A stretch of 64,000 nt of DNA from Oscarella lobularis (taxonomy: Eukaryota > Porifera > Homoscleromorpha > Homosclerophorida > Oscarellidae), in contig NC_089189.1 in assembly GCF_947507565.1 (NCBI RefSeq), forward strand, positions 558,001 through 622,000, in the 5' to 3' direction. Position 1 is the first letter of the stretch; the number at the start of each line of letters is the position of its first letter. The translations under genes and the position numbers were made by a program. Below are positions 12,715-24,059 of the stretch, in pieces. The notes beneath the pieces are model-generated. The model did no database searches. It was not told the origin of the DNA and was given only the letters and a program-made list of their open reading frames with translations.

Positions 12715-12852
12715 CGCATCCGAGCTCTTCCGTCGGATTTTCTCTTTTTGTCGTGGCACTGTGCCTCCCTTGCATTGGCTTGTCCACCCTAAGCTGTCAG
12801 AATGATTTATTCAATTTACACGGAGCTCGCGCACATTATTCACTTGAACACC

Positions 12853-15800
12853 ATGGCTCTACTAGCTTTTGCTGCCGCTCTTCTCTTCTGCTTTTGCCGC
12901 GCTCATGTTGTCATTCCTAACAGTATGCAAACAGAAGCGGACACCTTATTGGGCAGCACTTATCTCGACAACCTCAATACCGCGATCTACGGTATTACGG
13001 TCGAAAACGGCGGCAAAACGCTCGTGATTCGTCCCAGCGCGAAAGTCACAGCGAAAGCGTTCTTTTCCGCTGCTATGCCGATGCTGAAGATACCCGATAC
13101 GGCTGTGCGAATGTTTACTGCTGATCCATTGGACTTCTACGTGAACAACGTCCATATCAATTTCAATGCAAAGACCGTCAGTGTCGTAACAGTCTCGCCG
13201 ACTCCAAGTATGCAAATAATACCCAAATTTATGACTTTGAGCTCCGTCGGCGCGACAATCGTCGTCTCTCACACGACGACGATTCAGCTCGAGTCTATCG
13301 CTCTGACCGGAATATGGGCAATTGGAGCAACGTCGCAAGTCACCGTGAACGTGACGAAGACGAGTGCGAGCCGCTACGCGTTCGCCGGCTCGCTCACAAG
13401 CGGTCAACTGAACGTAGGGTCGTTCTACAGCGCGATCGGTGAAACGCCGTCAAAGCATCCTGCTCTACTCTCCATCGGCTTGGGAAACTTCGTTTTGGGA
13501 TCGGCTAGCTTCATCGGCGGCGTTTACGACACGAGTAAGAACGCTTACGGCTTCGGTTTCTCCGGCGTGCCGTCGACGATCGCTTCGTGGGCGTCGGCGT
13601 CGAAATCGACGGTGACGATTCTGTACAATCTTGACCAGTACGGTCGCAGCGCATTTACCGTTTCCGTCACCTTATCGTCGTCAATCTCGCTCGCTACCGT
13701 GGCGACGAAAGTCTTTGGTGGCGGTGCGGTCGTAGACATTTCGCCGATACCTTTTCTCGGCAGTGTGATTGTTTCCAAGGTCGACTTTCTCTATTCGTCC
13801 GCTCTTGTGACTAATCAACTTCGCAACGTTGGACCTGTCTTTGCAAGCGGCATCGGTCTCTACGCGACTCTTCGTCTCTCCGGCGGCGGTTCAGTAGATC
13901 TCAATATCACTCTCGACGACGACGGTTGGTTGCTGTTCAATATGAAAAACTCTCCACTGACATTCAGCAATTTCATCAGTGCGTTTACGACAAACGTAAA
14001 AGCCGGTTCCATCTTGTTGCCATCAGTTTTTCCGAGCATTCTCTCCATTGACGTTTTCGCGTTTCGTTACGATAGCAGCAACAAGACTATCGCCGTCACT
14101 TTGAGCCTCGGCGGCAAACTCGACGTCATTACAAACGTCCTAAGCGTCTCGAATCCGCAACTCGAGATTCGCATCCAGCTCGTCAGTCCATACGGCGTCG
14201 TACCCGTCGCAACAGGAACGCTCAATATTGGCACGTCGCCGTTTACGGTTTACATCGTCGAAGATAACGGCAACTACGTCGTCATCGGAAGAGGAGACTC
14301 GACACTGAAAGTCGGCGACATTACATCGCAATTTTCAGCCTCATTTTTGCCAGACGGACTCAGCAACCTCGCCGCCAAATCGAAACTCATGACAGCGCTT
14401 ATTAACTCGCCAGGATTCTCCTTCAAGCTAGGCGGATCGAGTAGCGACTACGAAATCGACTTTTTCGAGAATCTGCGCGTATCTAATTGGCTCGACACGT
14501 CATTCAGCGCCGTCGTTTCCAAGACGGCATCTGGTGGAAGCCGAATGGCCGTGGGCTACAGCATCGTCAGCGTAAACTTTGGCGTCCTACTAAAAGACGT
14601 CACTGGCATCGGAGTCGGCTCACTCAAGATGGTCAATCGAAACTTGAAGGTTTCACTTCTCATATCAAAATCGTCCATGCCCGGCTTGCTCGTACCGGGA
14701 ACGTCGTTCAGTGTAGCTCAAATATCGACTGGGATCACCGTTTCGGCGTCGTTGTATCTCACGCGCTGCGGCGATCCGCTGTGCGTTTTTCTCAGCAAGG
14801 TTATCGGCCCGGAGCGAAGATCGCCATCTCGGCCACTATTTCGGTGAATACGATGAAATTGACGGGCGGTTTTACTCTGACAGCGGGACTCGCCAACTTC
14901 GCGATTGGACCTGGCGCCATGCTCAACCAAGTCGCACTCCAGTATCAACTCGGAATAGTGACATCTGCTGGACTCATTTGTAGACTCACGCTAACCGATC
15001 CTCCACTGCAATTCTCCGGCAGCCTCAAGGTGACTCCCTTTGGGCAACTCGTCGTTTCCATGACAATGTCCGCATGTGGCACAACGCGTTCGGTTTGAAA
15101 TTTCTTTCGTTTGGCAATGCCCATGCTGGAGCGACCATTATTCCGGAGTCGGGAACGTTGCAGGCTCTATCTTTAGGCGGGACAATTTATATCGGTACAA
15201 ATCCCGGAAAGGAGCTTGTATTGAAGGCATACGGCGGCTTTAATTTCGCCAATCCGCTGACGAACTACTTTTACGGCAAAGTTAATCACGCGACGATTGC
15301 CAGTATTCTTGCTGCTTTTGGCGTTTCCAACGTCAATCTGCCGCGCGTTCTCGCCCAGAGCGGATTTCCCAAAGGTCTCGAGTCTTCGTTCTCTCTCGTG
15401 CAAACCGTACCCGTTCCGGGTGTCGTCATTCCGGCCGGCTACAAACTCAACGGCACAATCAACATTCTCGGTTATACTTTGTCGGTTCTCTTCTACATCG
15501 ACCTTCCCGCCAAAGCAATGGGTATGTCGATCGAGATGAGTCCGCTCAACTTAGCCGGCGGTCTCATACGAATGTACCGTTCAGCGACAGATACGACGCA
15601 CGGGCCTATTCTAAAGGCTTCTTTTGTCTTGTCGCCTCTCAAAATCTCCGTCTCTGCCTCCGGATACTTGAGCGTTTTTATGGTCTAATCAAAGTGGAGT
15701 CTCAACTCGAAATTACCAACACTCGACTCCTGTTTAAATTGAAACTGGCGCCGTTCTTTGGCCTTGCAGCCGAGTCGTTGACCGTCGGCGCATCGTACGG

Positions 15801-16850
15801 GAGTCTCGCCACGGCGGCGTTTCGCGTCTCCGGATCGCTTTCGTTCCACTGGCCTCGCCACATCGAAGCCCTTGTTATCGCTGCTATAAAAACGAGCGCT
15901 AACAGGGCGAAATCGGCTATCAACGGTGCAAAGGCGAAAGTGAACGCCGCAAAAGCCAAAGTGACGGCCGCTCAGAGAAAAGTAAATTCGGCGAAGTCGG
16001 CGTTCAGAAATGCAAATGCTGGTCTGACAAACGCGCAGCATAAAGTCAACTCGCTGTGCTCTATCGACCATTGCAGCCAAAGTAAGTGAAAAATTTAATG
16101 TCAAAGATATAATTAAGTGGGGAATTGTTTTTTTAGCGTGCCTCGGATGTTTGCAGAAGCAGGACAGGACAAAGAATGTGTGGGGAATAAGTATACCCTA
16201 CTTCGTTTTGACATGGAAAGACTGCTGCACTAAAATCACCAATCCAATCTGCGCTACCGGTAACGCAGCTTGCCAAGCCCTTCGCGCTACCGCCTACGCC
16301 GCTCTGAGCGTCGCCAAGGGAGTCGTTTCCGCTGCGTCACACTCGCTCGGCGTTGCTAATGCCGTACTACAGGCGGCCAAGATTCCGTTTGACGGCAGCG
16401 GAGAAGACGTACGCGCTCGGAGCTCGCGCTGCGCAGAAGATCGTGTCGTTGGGGACAGGCATTGTGAACATTCTGAGAATCAGTTTTAACGTGCTAATCA
16501 GTGTCGCGAGGGGCGGACGTTTTGGCGGATCGATTACGGCGGGTTTCTTTGGATCGAAGCCCCAGACGTTCTCGTTCAGCTTGAATTTCAAGAACGTGGG
16601 CACGATGATTGCCAATTTGGCGAAAAAAGCTTTGTCGGCTCTAGGGATTGGACGAAAACGAGAAACGGTGCCGGCTGTAGACCTCGGAATAGAATCTTTC
16701 ACGCCAGTGTTTGAGGAGTTGGAAAACCAATTCGGTATGTTTGAATTTTTGAGGAACTCATAGCACGGTTTCTTTTCTTGTAGGTCACGGCTTTTGCAAT
16801 TGTTCAACAAGTGTCAATTCTCAGACTCGGCTGACGCATCCTTATGTAAG
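12853..16850 (+). pseudogene. Broken copy 2 of the very large secreted protein
   Basis: This aligns base by base with copy 1, including its 5' leader (TTATTCAATTT.CACGGAGCTC) and ATG 12853 with signal peptide. The reading frame is broken at four places relative to copy 1. Three are single-base losses: near 14808 (four C to three), near 15071 (lost G) and near 15672-15680 (lost base before a T run). The fourth is a 20-nt deletion at 16389-16392 between two TTGA direct repeats. Splice sites at about 16082 and 16136 and at 16734-16783 look intact. The first long frame (12853-14847) would still give a truncated ~664-aa secreted protein. The three single-base losses could be assembly errors in homopolymers; the 20-nt deletion is harder to explain that way. 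The end is approximate, because no stop matching copy 1 is found in the last exon. Confidence 0.8.
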
Positions 16851-17036
16851 CTCTCGCATCCCTGTTTATGTAATCGAAGCACGTTGGAGATCAACCATTA
16901 GTCGATACGGGGAGTCCATCATTCCGAAGATGCTTCGTGATGGTGTTGCGTCGCAATCGTCCTTGCATTGCAGCCGCCAGGCGCAAAAACGACACTTTTC
17001 GTGCAGCCGGTGCCGTGCAAAGGTGCTTCTACTCCG

Positions 17037-20000
17037 ATGCGCCGTGCCACGATCGTTTTCGCCGTTGCAACGCTTCTCCTCGCGTCAGCGCGCGGGATTC
17101 CCGACGAAACGTGGGCCAATGCAGCCGAACTCCTGGGCACGCCCTACCTCCGAACCCTAGAGCTCGATCCCGCTCGCTACAACATCACGGTGGAAAACGG
17201 CGGCAAAGAGCTCGCAATCCGCCCCCACGCGCCAGTCGACGATAGTTTCACGGCGATAAACTTTCTCGAGCACGCCATACCGACGCTCGACGTCGATCCC
17301 GCCGACGACTCGGTCGAAATTCTCCACGCGCGTCCCCTAACGTTTCGCATCGTCGCAATTCGTCTCGATTTCGAAGCGAACACGATCACCATGGACACCG
17401 AATCGTCTATCGTCGCGATGGACGTAATAGGCGATTTTATGACATTCGGCGACGTCGGCGCGAAAATCGTCGTCGCGCGTCGCGCCGAGGCGTCGCAGCA
17501 CCTCATCAGCGCCGTCCAACTCGTCGGCACGTGGGACATTGGAACGTCCAACGTCGTCGTCACGGTAACCAAAGATGGCGTCGATCATTACGCGCTCGAC
17601 GGCGCGCTCGTCGACGATCGTCTCGACATGGCGTCGTTCTATCTCGCCATAGACGAAACGCCGTCGAATAATCCGTCGCTATTCGCCGTCGGTTTGGACG
17701 ACTTTACGCTGGTTCGAACGACGTTCGCCGGCGTTTTCGATTACGGTCGCAACGCGTACGCAGTCTGTTTCACCGGCACTCCGACGATCGACTCGTGGAC
17801 CGATTCCACGATGACGGCGCTCTACAATCGCGACGAGTTCGGTCACGAGGGATTCGCCTTTGCCGTCACCTTGGAAACGGTTTCCCTGGCATCGATTACG
17901 ACCGCAGTTTTCAATGGAATCGTCGATATATCGGCGATACCGATTCTCGGCAGTGTCAGCGTTCCTAAAATAACTTATATTTATTCGGCGGCGGCGGTGA
18001 TTAATCAGCTTCCCGGATGCCTCGTCGATCCCGTTCCTGGATTGGAACCGGACTCTCTGCCAAACGGCGTTGCTCTCTACACGACCGTCGCGCTTTCTCC
18101 AGGTCAGTCGACTAGTATCAACATAACCGTCGATCGAAGTGGAATTCTCGCCGTTGGAATCAGCGGAGACACCCCGTTGACGTTTGGAAATTTTATTGAT
18201 TTATTTATTGACGGCGTGGACACGAGTTCGCTTACAATGCCGCCCGGTTTTCCCAACGTTTTCGCCATCGGCCTAGTCGGTTTCAGCTACAACAGCCGCA
18301 ACAAGACGATCGCCGTCACGCTGAGTCTCGGCGACGAAATCGTCCTCATCGCGAATCTCGTCACCGTCACCCATCCCCTAGTCGAATTCGAAGCCGAAAT
18401 CGTGAGCCCGTACGATGTCGACGTCGCCGCGAAAGCGTTTCTCGACGTCGGATCGTCGACGTTCACGATTTTCATTCTTCCCGACGACGACGGCGGTTTC
18501 GTCGTCGCCGGCAGCGGCGACGCGCTCGAAATCGGCGACGTCATGCACAAATTTTCCGCGTCGTTTTTGCCGTCGCAATTGAGCGGAATTCTCGCAAGCT
18601 CCGGTCTCGATAGCTTCGAAATTCGATCGCCCGAACTATCGTTTCCTCTCGGCGTTTCCAACGACTACGAAATATCGTTTCTCGGCGAGCCGGTCGTCGC
18701 GGGTTGGTCCGGGGTCACCCTCAGCGCCGTCGTCGCCAAACAAGGCTCCACTACCCAAATGGCCGTCGGATTCAATCTAGAAAATACAAAATTTGGCGAC
18801 CTAATAGAAAGGCTCACTGGCGTCGAAATAGGCGCTCTATCCATTCTCGATCAATCGATGAAAACGTCGATAATTATATCCAAATCGGCAATGCCCGGCG
18901 TCCGTTTACCCGGCAACTATTTCAGTCAGATGGAAATTAAAAAAGGCGTGATGATATCGGCGTCGTTCGACGTGAGTCGTTGCAACGACGCAATGTGCGC
19001 GTTTCTCGCCAAAACTCTAGGCGCGGCGACGCGATTCGAACTGGAGAGCACGATAGAATCGGCGTCGAGCGTCTCCGTGGGCGCGCGCGTCGCGAACGTT
19101 CCCCTCGGCGACGGCGTCACGCTCACCGATCTCGGTCTCGAATTCCAAATCGGTTCCGAGACGTCGTTCGCGCTCGTCGGCGCGCTGGAGCTCGTCGATC
19201 CGCCGCTGAAATTCGTCGGTCGTCTCGAGACGAATCTCGCCGAATTGACCGTTTCCATGACGATGATCGGAATATGGGACGAGCCGTTCGGCGCGAAGTT
19301 CGTCGCCTTCGGCGACGCGACGTTTTCTGCGACGATTCTGCCGGCAGCGGCGACGCTAACGGCGTTTTCAATCGGTGGAACGATTCTCATTGGATCTGTA
19401 AGCGGTAAGGAGCTCGAAGCGAAATCCTACGTCGGCATAGATACCGTTAATCCGACGGATAATTATTTCTACGGGAGCATCAATCGCGCGACGATCAGAA
19501 GCGTTCTCGACGCGTTCGGCGTTTCCAGCGGCAATCTGCCGTCCGTTTTGGCGGAGAGCGGATTTCCGCACGGTCTCGAAGTCTCCTTCGCTTATAAGGA
19601 CACCTCGCCGGTGGAAGGCGGCGTCGTCATCGAGGCGGGATTCAAGCTCAATGGAACAATGAACATTCTCGGGTTTTCGCTATCCGCTCTAATCGTGCTC
19701 GATTTTCCGTCGAGAATGGAAATCGAAGTGGCGATGAGTCCGCTCAATTTGGCCAACGGGCTATTGAAGATGTATCGTTCGGCGAACGATAAGCGTCGCG
19801 GACCGATTCTCAGTGCGAGCTTTACCCTGGTTCCCTTCCGAATCGACGTCGTCGCTTCGGGATACGTGAATCTTCTCAACGGTCACATCAAAAACGAAGC
19901 CGAACTCGAGATTTCGAATGGCGGTTTTCGCGTTCGTTTGACCGACGTTCCCTTCTTCGGCTTTCGAGCCGATTCGTTGACGGTCGGCGCTTCGTGGGGT

Positions 20001-22804
20001 TCGCTTCGCGAGGCGACGTTCGGCGTCGCCGGCGTGCTCTCGTCCGAGTGGATAGACGAGATCGAAGTTCTCGTCATTGCCGCCGTCGAGACGAGCGCTA
20101 ATAAGGCGACGGCGGCGATCAACGCCGCCAAAGCGAAAGTCGACAAGGCCCAGGATAAAGTCGACGACGCTCAGGACGACGTCGACGACGCGAAGGGAGC
20201 GTTTGACAAAGCGAACGACAAGTTGGACAAGGCGAAAGACGTCGTGAAGAAGCTTTGCTCGATTAAAAATTGCGGTTCAGGTAAGAACAGTCTCGCTATT
20301 GGCGATCCTACAGTAGAGGCACACAATACCTATAAAAGTATTTAAAATGCTTTACTAATAGTCGAGCTGCGTAGCGTTTTCGTCTGATTGTTTGCGTACC
20401 AAGTGTAGCGCACGTTTGACTTGCCCGTTATAGAAGCGACGTAGCGCCTTGATTTTGCTGACCAAGCGTATTGCCGTAACGGCGTATGCGTTCGCTTTTC
20501 GCGTCCAAATAGCGACTGAATGTCTGTAGAATAGACTCACAATGCATTTCGCGACCGATTCATCGCTTCTACTTCGTGTATTAGGGCATTTCGTAGCAAT
20601 GCGATGATTGACGTCATGCGTTGCTCAATGTCGCGTGACAGGGCGTGCCTGACGTACGTAGCACACATTCCGCTGTCGTTTTTCGCGTTTCGAATTGATT
20701 TCGAACAAAATGTCGTTCGTGTTTGTCGTCAGAATTGCATTTGCGGCCGATTGGAAAAGGTTTCGGTTCAAACAAAGCACTTTTTTGATTGTGAATAGCT
20801 GCAGTCGTAGGGTCCTAGTCGCGTATGAGTATATATACCCAGCGTTTACAAGTACTTATCAGATGGAGCAGAGCAGAGCTCGTGGCTAGGATAGAAGGGA
20901 GATTGGCAACACTCCCCAAGGCTTGAGGCACTATGGCCCGGTGGTCGCCTCATTCATGACAAGGCCATCTTTCCATGCTCGGCGACCCGCGCCTCGTCAC
21001 TTCCCGCCAACACCGATATTCGGTGCTTTGGCAGTGACCTTCACTAACTGCATCTAACTTCGTCTCACACATACCCCTTCCCTCTTTTACATTTTCGTTG
21101 GTCGTAATAGTCTGCCCTTACCCGTTCTGTCTAACCCACCCCTTCATTTATGTTTACCGATAATATACTAACTTGACAAGGGTGTAACATTGCACGCCTT
21201 CCTAGTTCTCGCATCTCTCTCCCAGCTCCTGGGCACCTCTGTCACCGGGATAAACCTCCATAGCACCGTCTTCCGTGGGGTTTGTGTCAAGTGTCGATGT
21301 TTTTTGATCTTTTTTTAAAGTTCTCTACGCGAAAAAACGCGTTTTTGAGCTCGTGGCGGTCAAACGAAGCTTTGTTCCCCCAAAGGGGGACCCTTCGCCC
21401 AATTCACGACTATAGAAGTCCTTTACCCAAACCTTCAGATAGATTGGTTCACTTTGAGTTCCTAGTTCAGACAGTTCTCTTCTTTAGTCTGCATCGGCTG
21501 CCTGGAAAAGAAGAAGAAGACAAAGAAGGTTTGGGGCAAGAAAATCACCTACTACGTATTTGATTGGAACAACTGTTGCAAAAAAATCACGGACCCCACT
21601 TGCATCGCGGCGAACAAAGTCTGCTCGGCCACTCGCACCGCCGCAAACACGGCCCTTAACGTCGCCAAAGCGGCCGTTTCCGCGACCAAGGAAACTCTTA
21701 CCGTCGCCGAGGCCGCCCTAAAGGCAGCCAAGGCGACGTTGACTGGGCTGAAAGCAACGCTAAGTGCAGTCCAAAAAACGTACGAACTCGGCGCTGCGGC
21801 GGCGACGAAAATCGTCTCGCTGGGACTTTCTGGCATCATACGCATTCGCGAAATCACGTTCGACGTCGAAATCAGCGTCGCGTCGGGCGGAAGCTTCGCG
21901 GGTACCATCGAAGCGAAGTTTTTCAATACGAACTTTAAGAAGTTCGGGTTCGAGTTGAATTTGAAGGACGTCGCTAAGTTGGCGTCGAATTTGGCGAGCG
22001 ACGTCCTGTCGTCGTTGAAGGGGCGAAAGCGACGGCGTCGTCAAGTCGCGACGATGCCGGCGGAACCAATAAGGGAAGAGATCCTTCGTTTTGACGTTTC
22101 CGCTGAAGTGGAGGGTTTCAAAAGTATTCAGGATTTTGGTAAATTGGAATTTATTCTCGTTGGACTTTTTTTTGCTATTGCGAAGGTTCTGTAGGTCGCG
22201 GTTTAGCTAATTGTTCGGCTATTCGAAAGCAGAAAATCGTCGCGGAACGGCTTTTTGATACGGTTGAAGATCTCTTCTCCCGTTGGGCGAGGAAACGCGA
22301 TCATTTGAAGGCGGCGAAGAGTCGATTCGTAAGTGGGCTCGTGATGATAGACGGAGTCTTCAGCAGTGCCAAAACAGAATTGAAATCGGTGAAAAGCAGT
22401 GAGAAAAAGCCAAATGATTATAAATCCAAAATTTGAATTATTTTTCGAGGTGTTTTAACGTTCTTTGATACGGTGAATCGTCGACTCAACTATCAAGATG
22501 TCCACGTCATCGACGAGATTCTTTGCAAAAAATTCGCCGCGAAACACTTCAACGTTACCGACGCCGTACGACGCCTCGCCTCTCTCCCAACGATCCCAAA
22601 CAATTCCATCGCGAGAAGAGACGTCATACGAGCCAATCGTCATCTTCGTCGCGTAAGGCGACTCTTAGTCTCCAAGTGAACGAATCAATTGTTTTACAGG
22701 CGCTGGGAGACTTCTGCTCGCTGAGCTTGGACAAGGCGGTGAAAGTTCTCGAGACGTTGTTGCTGGATATGGAACTCATCGAAAGTTACGTCTGCAAAGT
22801 CTGA
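17037..22804 (+). CDS. Very large secreted protein with C-terminal heptad region, copy 3 (diverged, longest)
   Basis: Exons 17037-20280, 21488-22138, 22195-22398, 22450-22652 and 22700-22804, 1468 aa; all joins keep frame. The first two junctions match copy 1 exactly in position and phase 1. ATG 17037 is followed by a signal peptide (IVFAVATLLLASARG). The beta-rich ectodomain is clearly homologous but diverged, and GRKRRRRQ replaces GRKREAV at the furin-like site. The Lys/Asp-rich heptads (AKVDKAQDKVDDAQDDVDDAK) are more regular than in copy 1. The last two exons extend the helical tail (LFDTVEDLF, FFDTVNRRLN, ALGDFCSLSLDKAVKVLE), which copy 1 lacks. The 51-nt intron 22399-22449 was inferred because it removes the only in-frame TGA and joins two helical segments. 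Exons 4-5 are less certain than 1-3. Confidence 0.78.
20281..21487 (+). other. Expanded intron 1 of copy 3, with structured sequence
   Basis: This 1207-nt GT-AG intron (donor GTAAGAACAG, acceptor CTTCTTTAG) replaces a ~50-nt intron at the same place in copies 1 and 2. It contains no convincing coding exon. The part from about 20890 to 21250 has a different texture from the flanks, with several short stems such as CACCGA-TAT-TCGGTG near 21016. This suggests a remnant of an inserted element. No terminal repeats or target-site duplication could be made out by eye. Confidence 0.6.
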
Positions 22805-22904
22805 TACCGTAGCAGCTGGGTTCTGCTCTGGACTGGATGGACCTTTGTGTGCCTGTGTGTATGTATGTTCACTGTTGTCGCTGAAGCATGTATGCCAATA
22901 GGAT

Positions 22905-22910
22905 TTTATT
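22905..22910 (-). promoter_or_regulatory. Polyadenylation signal of the LY6/uPAR-like gene
   Basis: AATAAA on the minus strand, 46 bases after the stop codon of the LY6/uPAR-like gene, a normal position for its poly(A) signal. Confidence 0.6.
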
Positions 22911-22955
22911 GAGAGCAAACATCGAAAAAGGGGGAAAAAAACATCTCGCCAACAT

Positions 22956-23711
22956 CTAAAAGGTACGAAAGAGCAAGTTCAATATGATAACGACTCCTAG
23001 ACTCGTTGCGCTCCACAGATTTGCCGTCGCTCCGTTGCACAAATTCTCCTGACAGCACGTCGTTTCCGTGCACGTCTCCGTGGAACCGGCACCCGTGCAG
23101 GTGCGAGCGCCTACCGCGCAATTTTCAACGCACTCGCGAATGTTCGTCACTATGCCGGCCGTGTCTGTCGCCACGTGCCGACAGTAGCTCGTCGCCGAGC
23201 AATTCGTCGTTGTCGTCGTCGTTCCCACCGTGTCGCAATCGAGGAGAGTTTGAGTCGGTGTACTCACGCAGCTGTAGCAGAGGTAGTCCGGTGCTGGAGA
23301 CGGCGACGATGTCTCTGTTGTGTTGGGGTTAGACTGAGTCGGTGTCGCTGCCTCTGTCGTAGTTATTTTCTCTGTCGTAGGCGACAGGGTCGTCGGAGGC
23401 GGCGGGGTCGTCGGAGGCGGAGGCGGTACGGTCGAGGTAACGATGTCGCTGAAATTTCCGTTGCAGAAGTCTTGCGTGCAGCATTTGGTGGCTCCTACAC
23501 TTACACACGTCTCGGCGCACCGTCTCAATCCGTTTAGAATGGTCAGGCAGTACACTTGGGCAGGGGTACATGTCTCTTCATGAGAATTGTCCGGCACAAA
23601 GCCGTTGGCGAGGCAAGCGCCTGGAGTCGTGTCTTGACAATTGTAACATTTCAGCGCGCTTGACGCATTGGCAAGGCAGCAAAGAGCGAGCAAAGCGAGT
23701 CGATACGACAT
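22956..23711 (-). CDS. Two-domain LY6/uPAR-like protein, probably GPI-anchored
   Basis: Single exon, 251 aa from ATG 23711; an in-frame ATG at 23774 would add 21 residues, but the shorter form starts directly with a signal peptide (RLALLALCCLANASSA). Two three-finger LU domains follow. The first (CYNC to CCTQDFCNG) shows the ten-Cys pattern, and the second (CYSC to CCQENLCNG) has the same closing CCxxxxCN motif. A Pro/Thr-rich linker (TVPPPPPTTPPPPTT) separates them, a likely O-glycosylated stalk. The C-terminus ends in a small-residue site followed by a hydrophobic tail (LGVVIILNLLFRTF), as in GPI-anchored proteins. Family members are cell-surface receptors or modulators; no specific ligand can be assigned. 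Confidence 0.85.
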   Translation of the reverse strand: MSYRLALLALCCLANASSALKCYNCQDTTPGACLANGFVPDNSHEETCTPAQVYCLTILNGLRRCAETCVSVGATKCCTQDFCNGNFSDIVTSTVPPPPPTTPPPPTTLSPTTEKITTTEAATPTQSNPNTTETSSPSPAPDYLCYSCVSTPTQTLLDCDTVGTTTTTTNCSATSYCRHVATDTAGIVTNIRECVENCAVGARTCTGAGSTETCTETTCCQENLCNGATANLWSATSLGVVIILNLLFRTF

Positions 23712-24059
23712 GAGCGTATCCCTTGTAACTATGGTACGAATGGCCAAACGCACGAGACGTCTCGTGATGCACATTTTGATTAGAAGCGCAAAAGTATAAA
23801 AAGGCCCAATTTAATTACTAAGTTGATACCGAGACTCACTCCAATGAGTTCAATTTCAATTTTCAATGAATGTAAAATGAGGTTCGGTTCCCAACGAGAA
23901 ATCCGAATTTTACACGCTCCTGACGTCAGATGTAGGCGCGTCCGCGGCGCAGGCGCGTGGCGTGGTTCACGTTAGCTCACGCTAGCGCAGTCCTGCAAGG
24001 ATCCCCTGCAAGGATCCGTAGGCGCAAACGAAGCGCCGCTTCGCCTCTTTACAGTCGCG

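Noticed and set aside
23795-23804. TATAAAAAGG as promoter of the LY6/uPAR-like gene
   Set aside because: It reads as a TATA box only on the plus strand, whereas that gene is on the minus strand. It could at most serve the LRRK-like gene, but at 256 bases from its ATG this is not supported.
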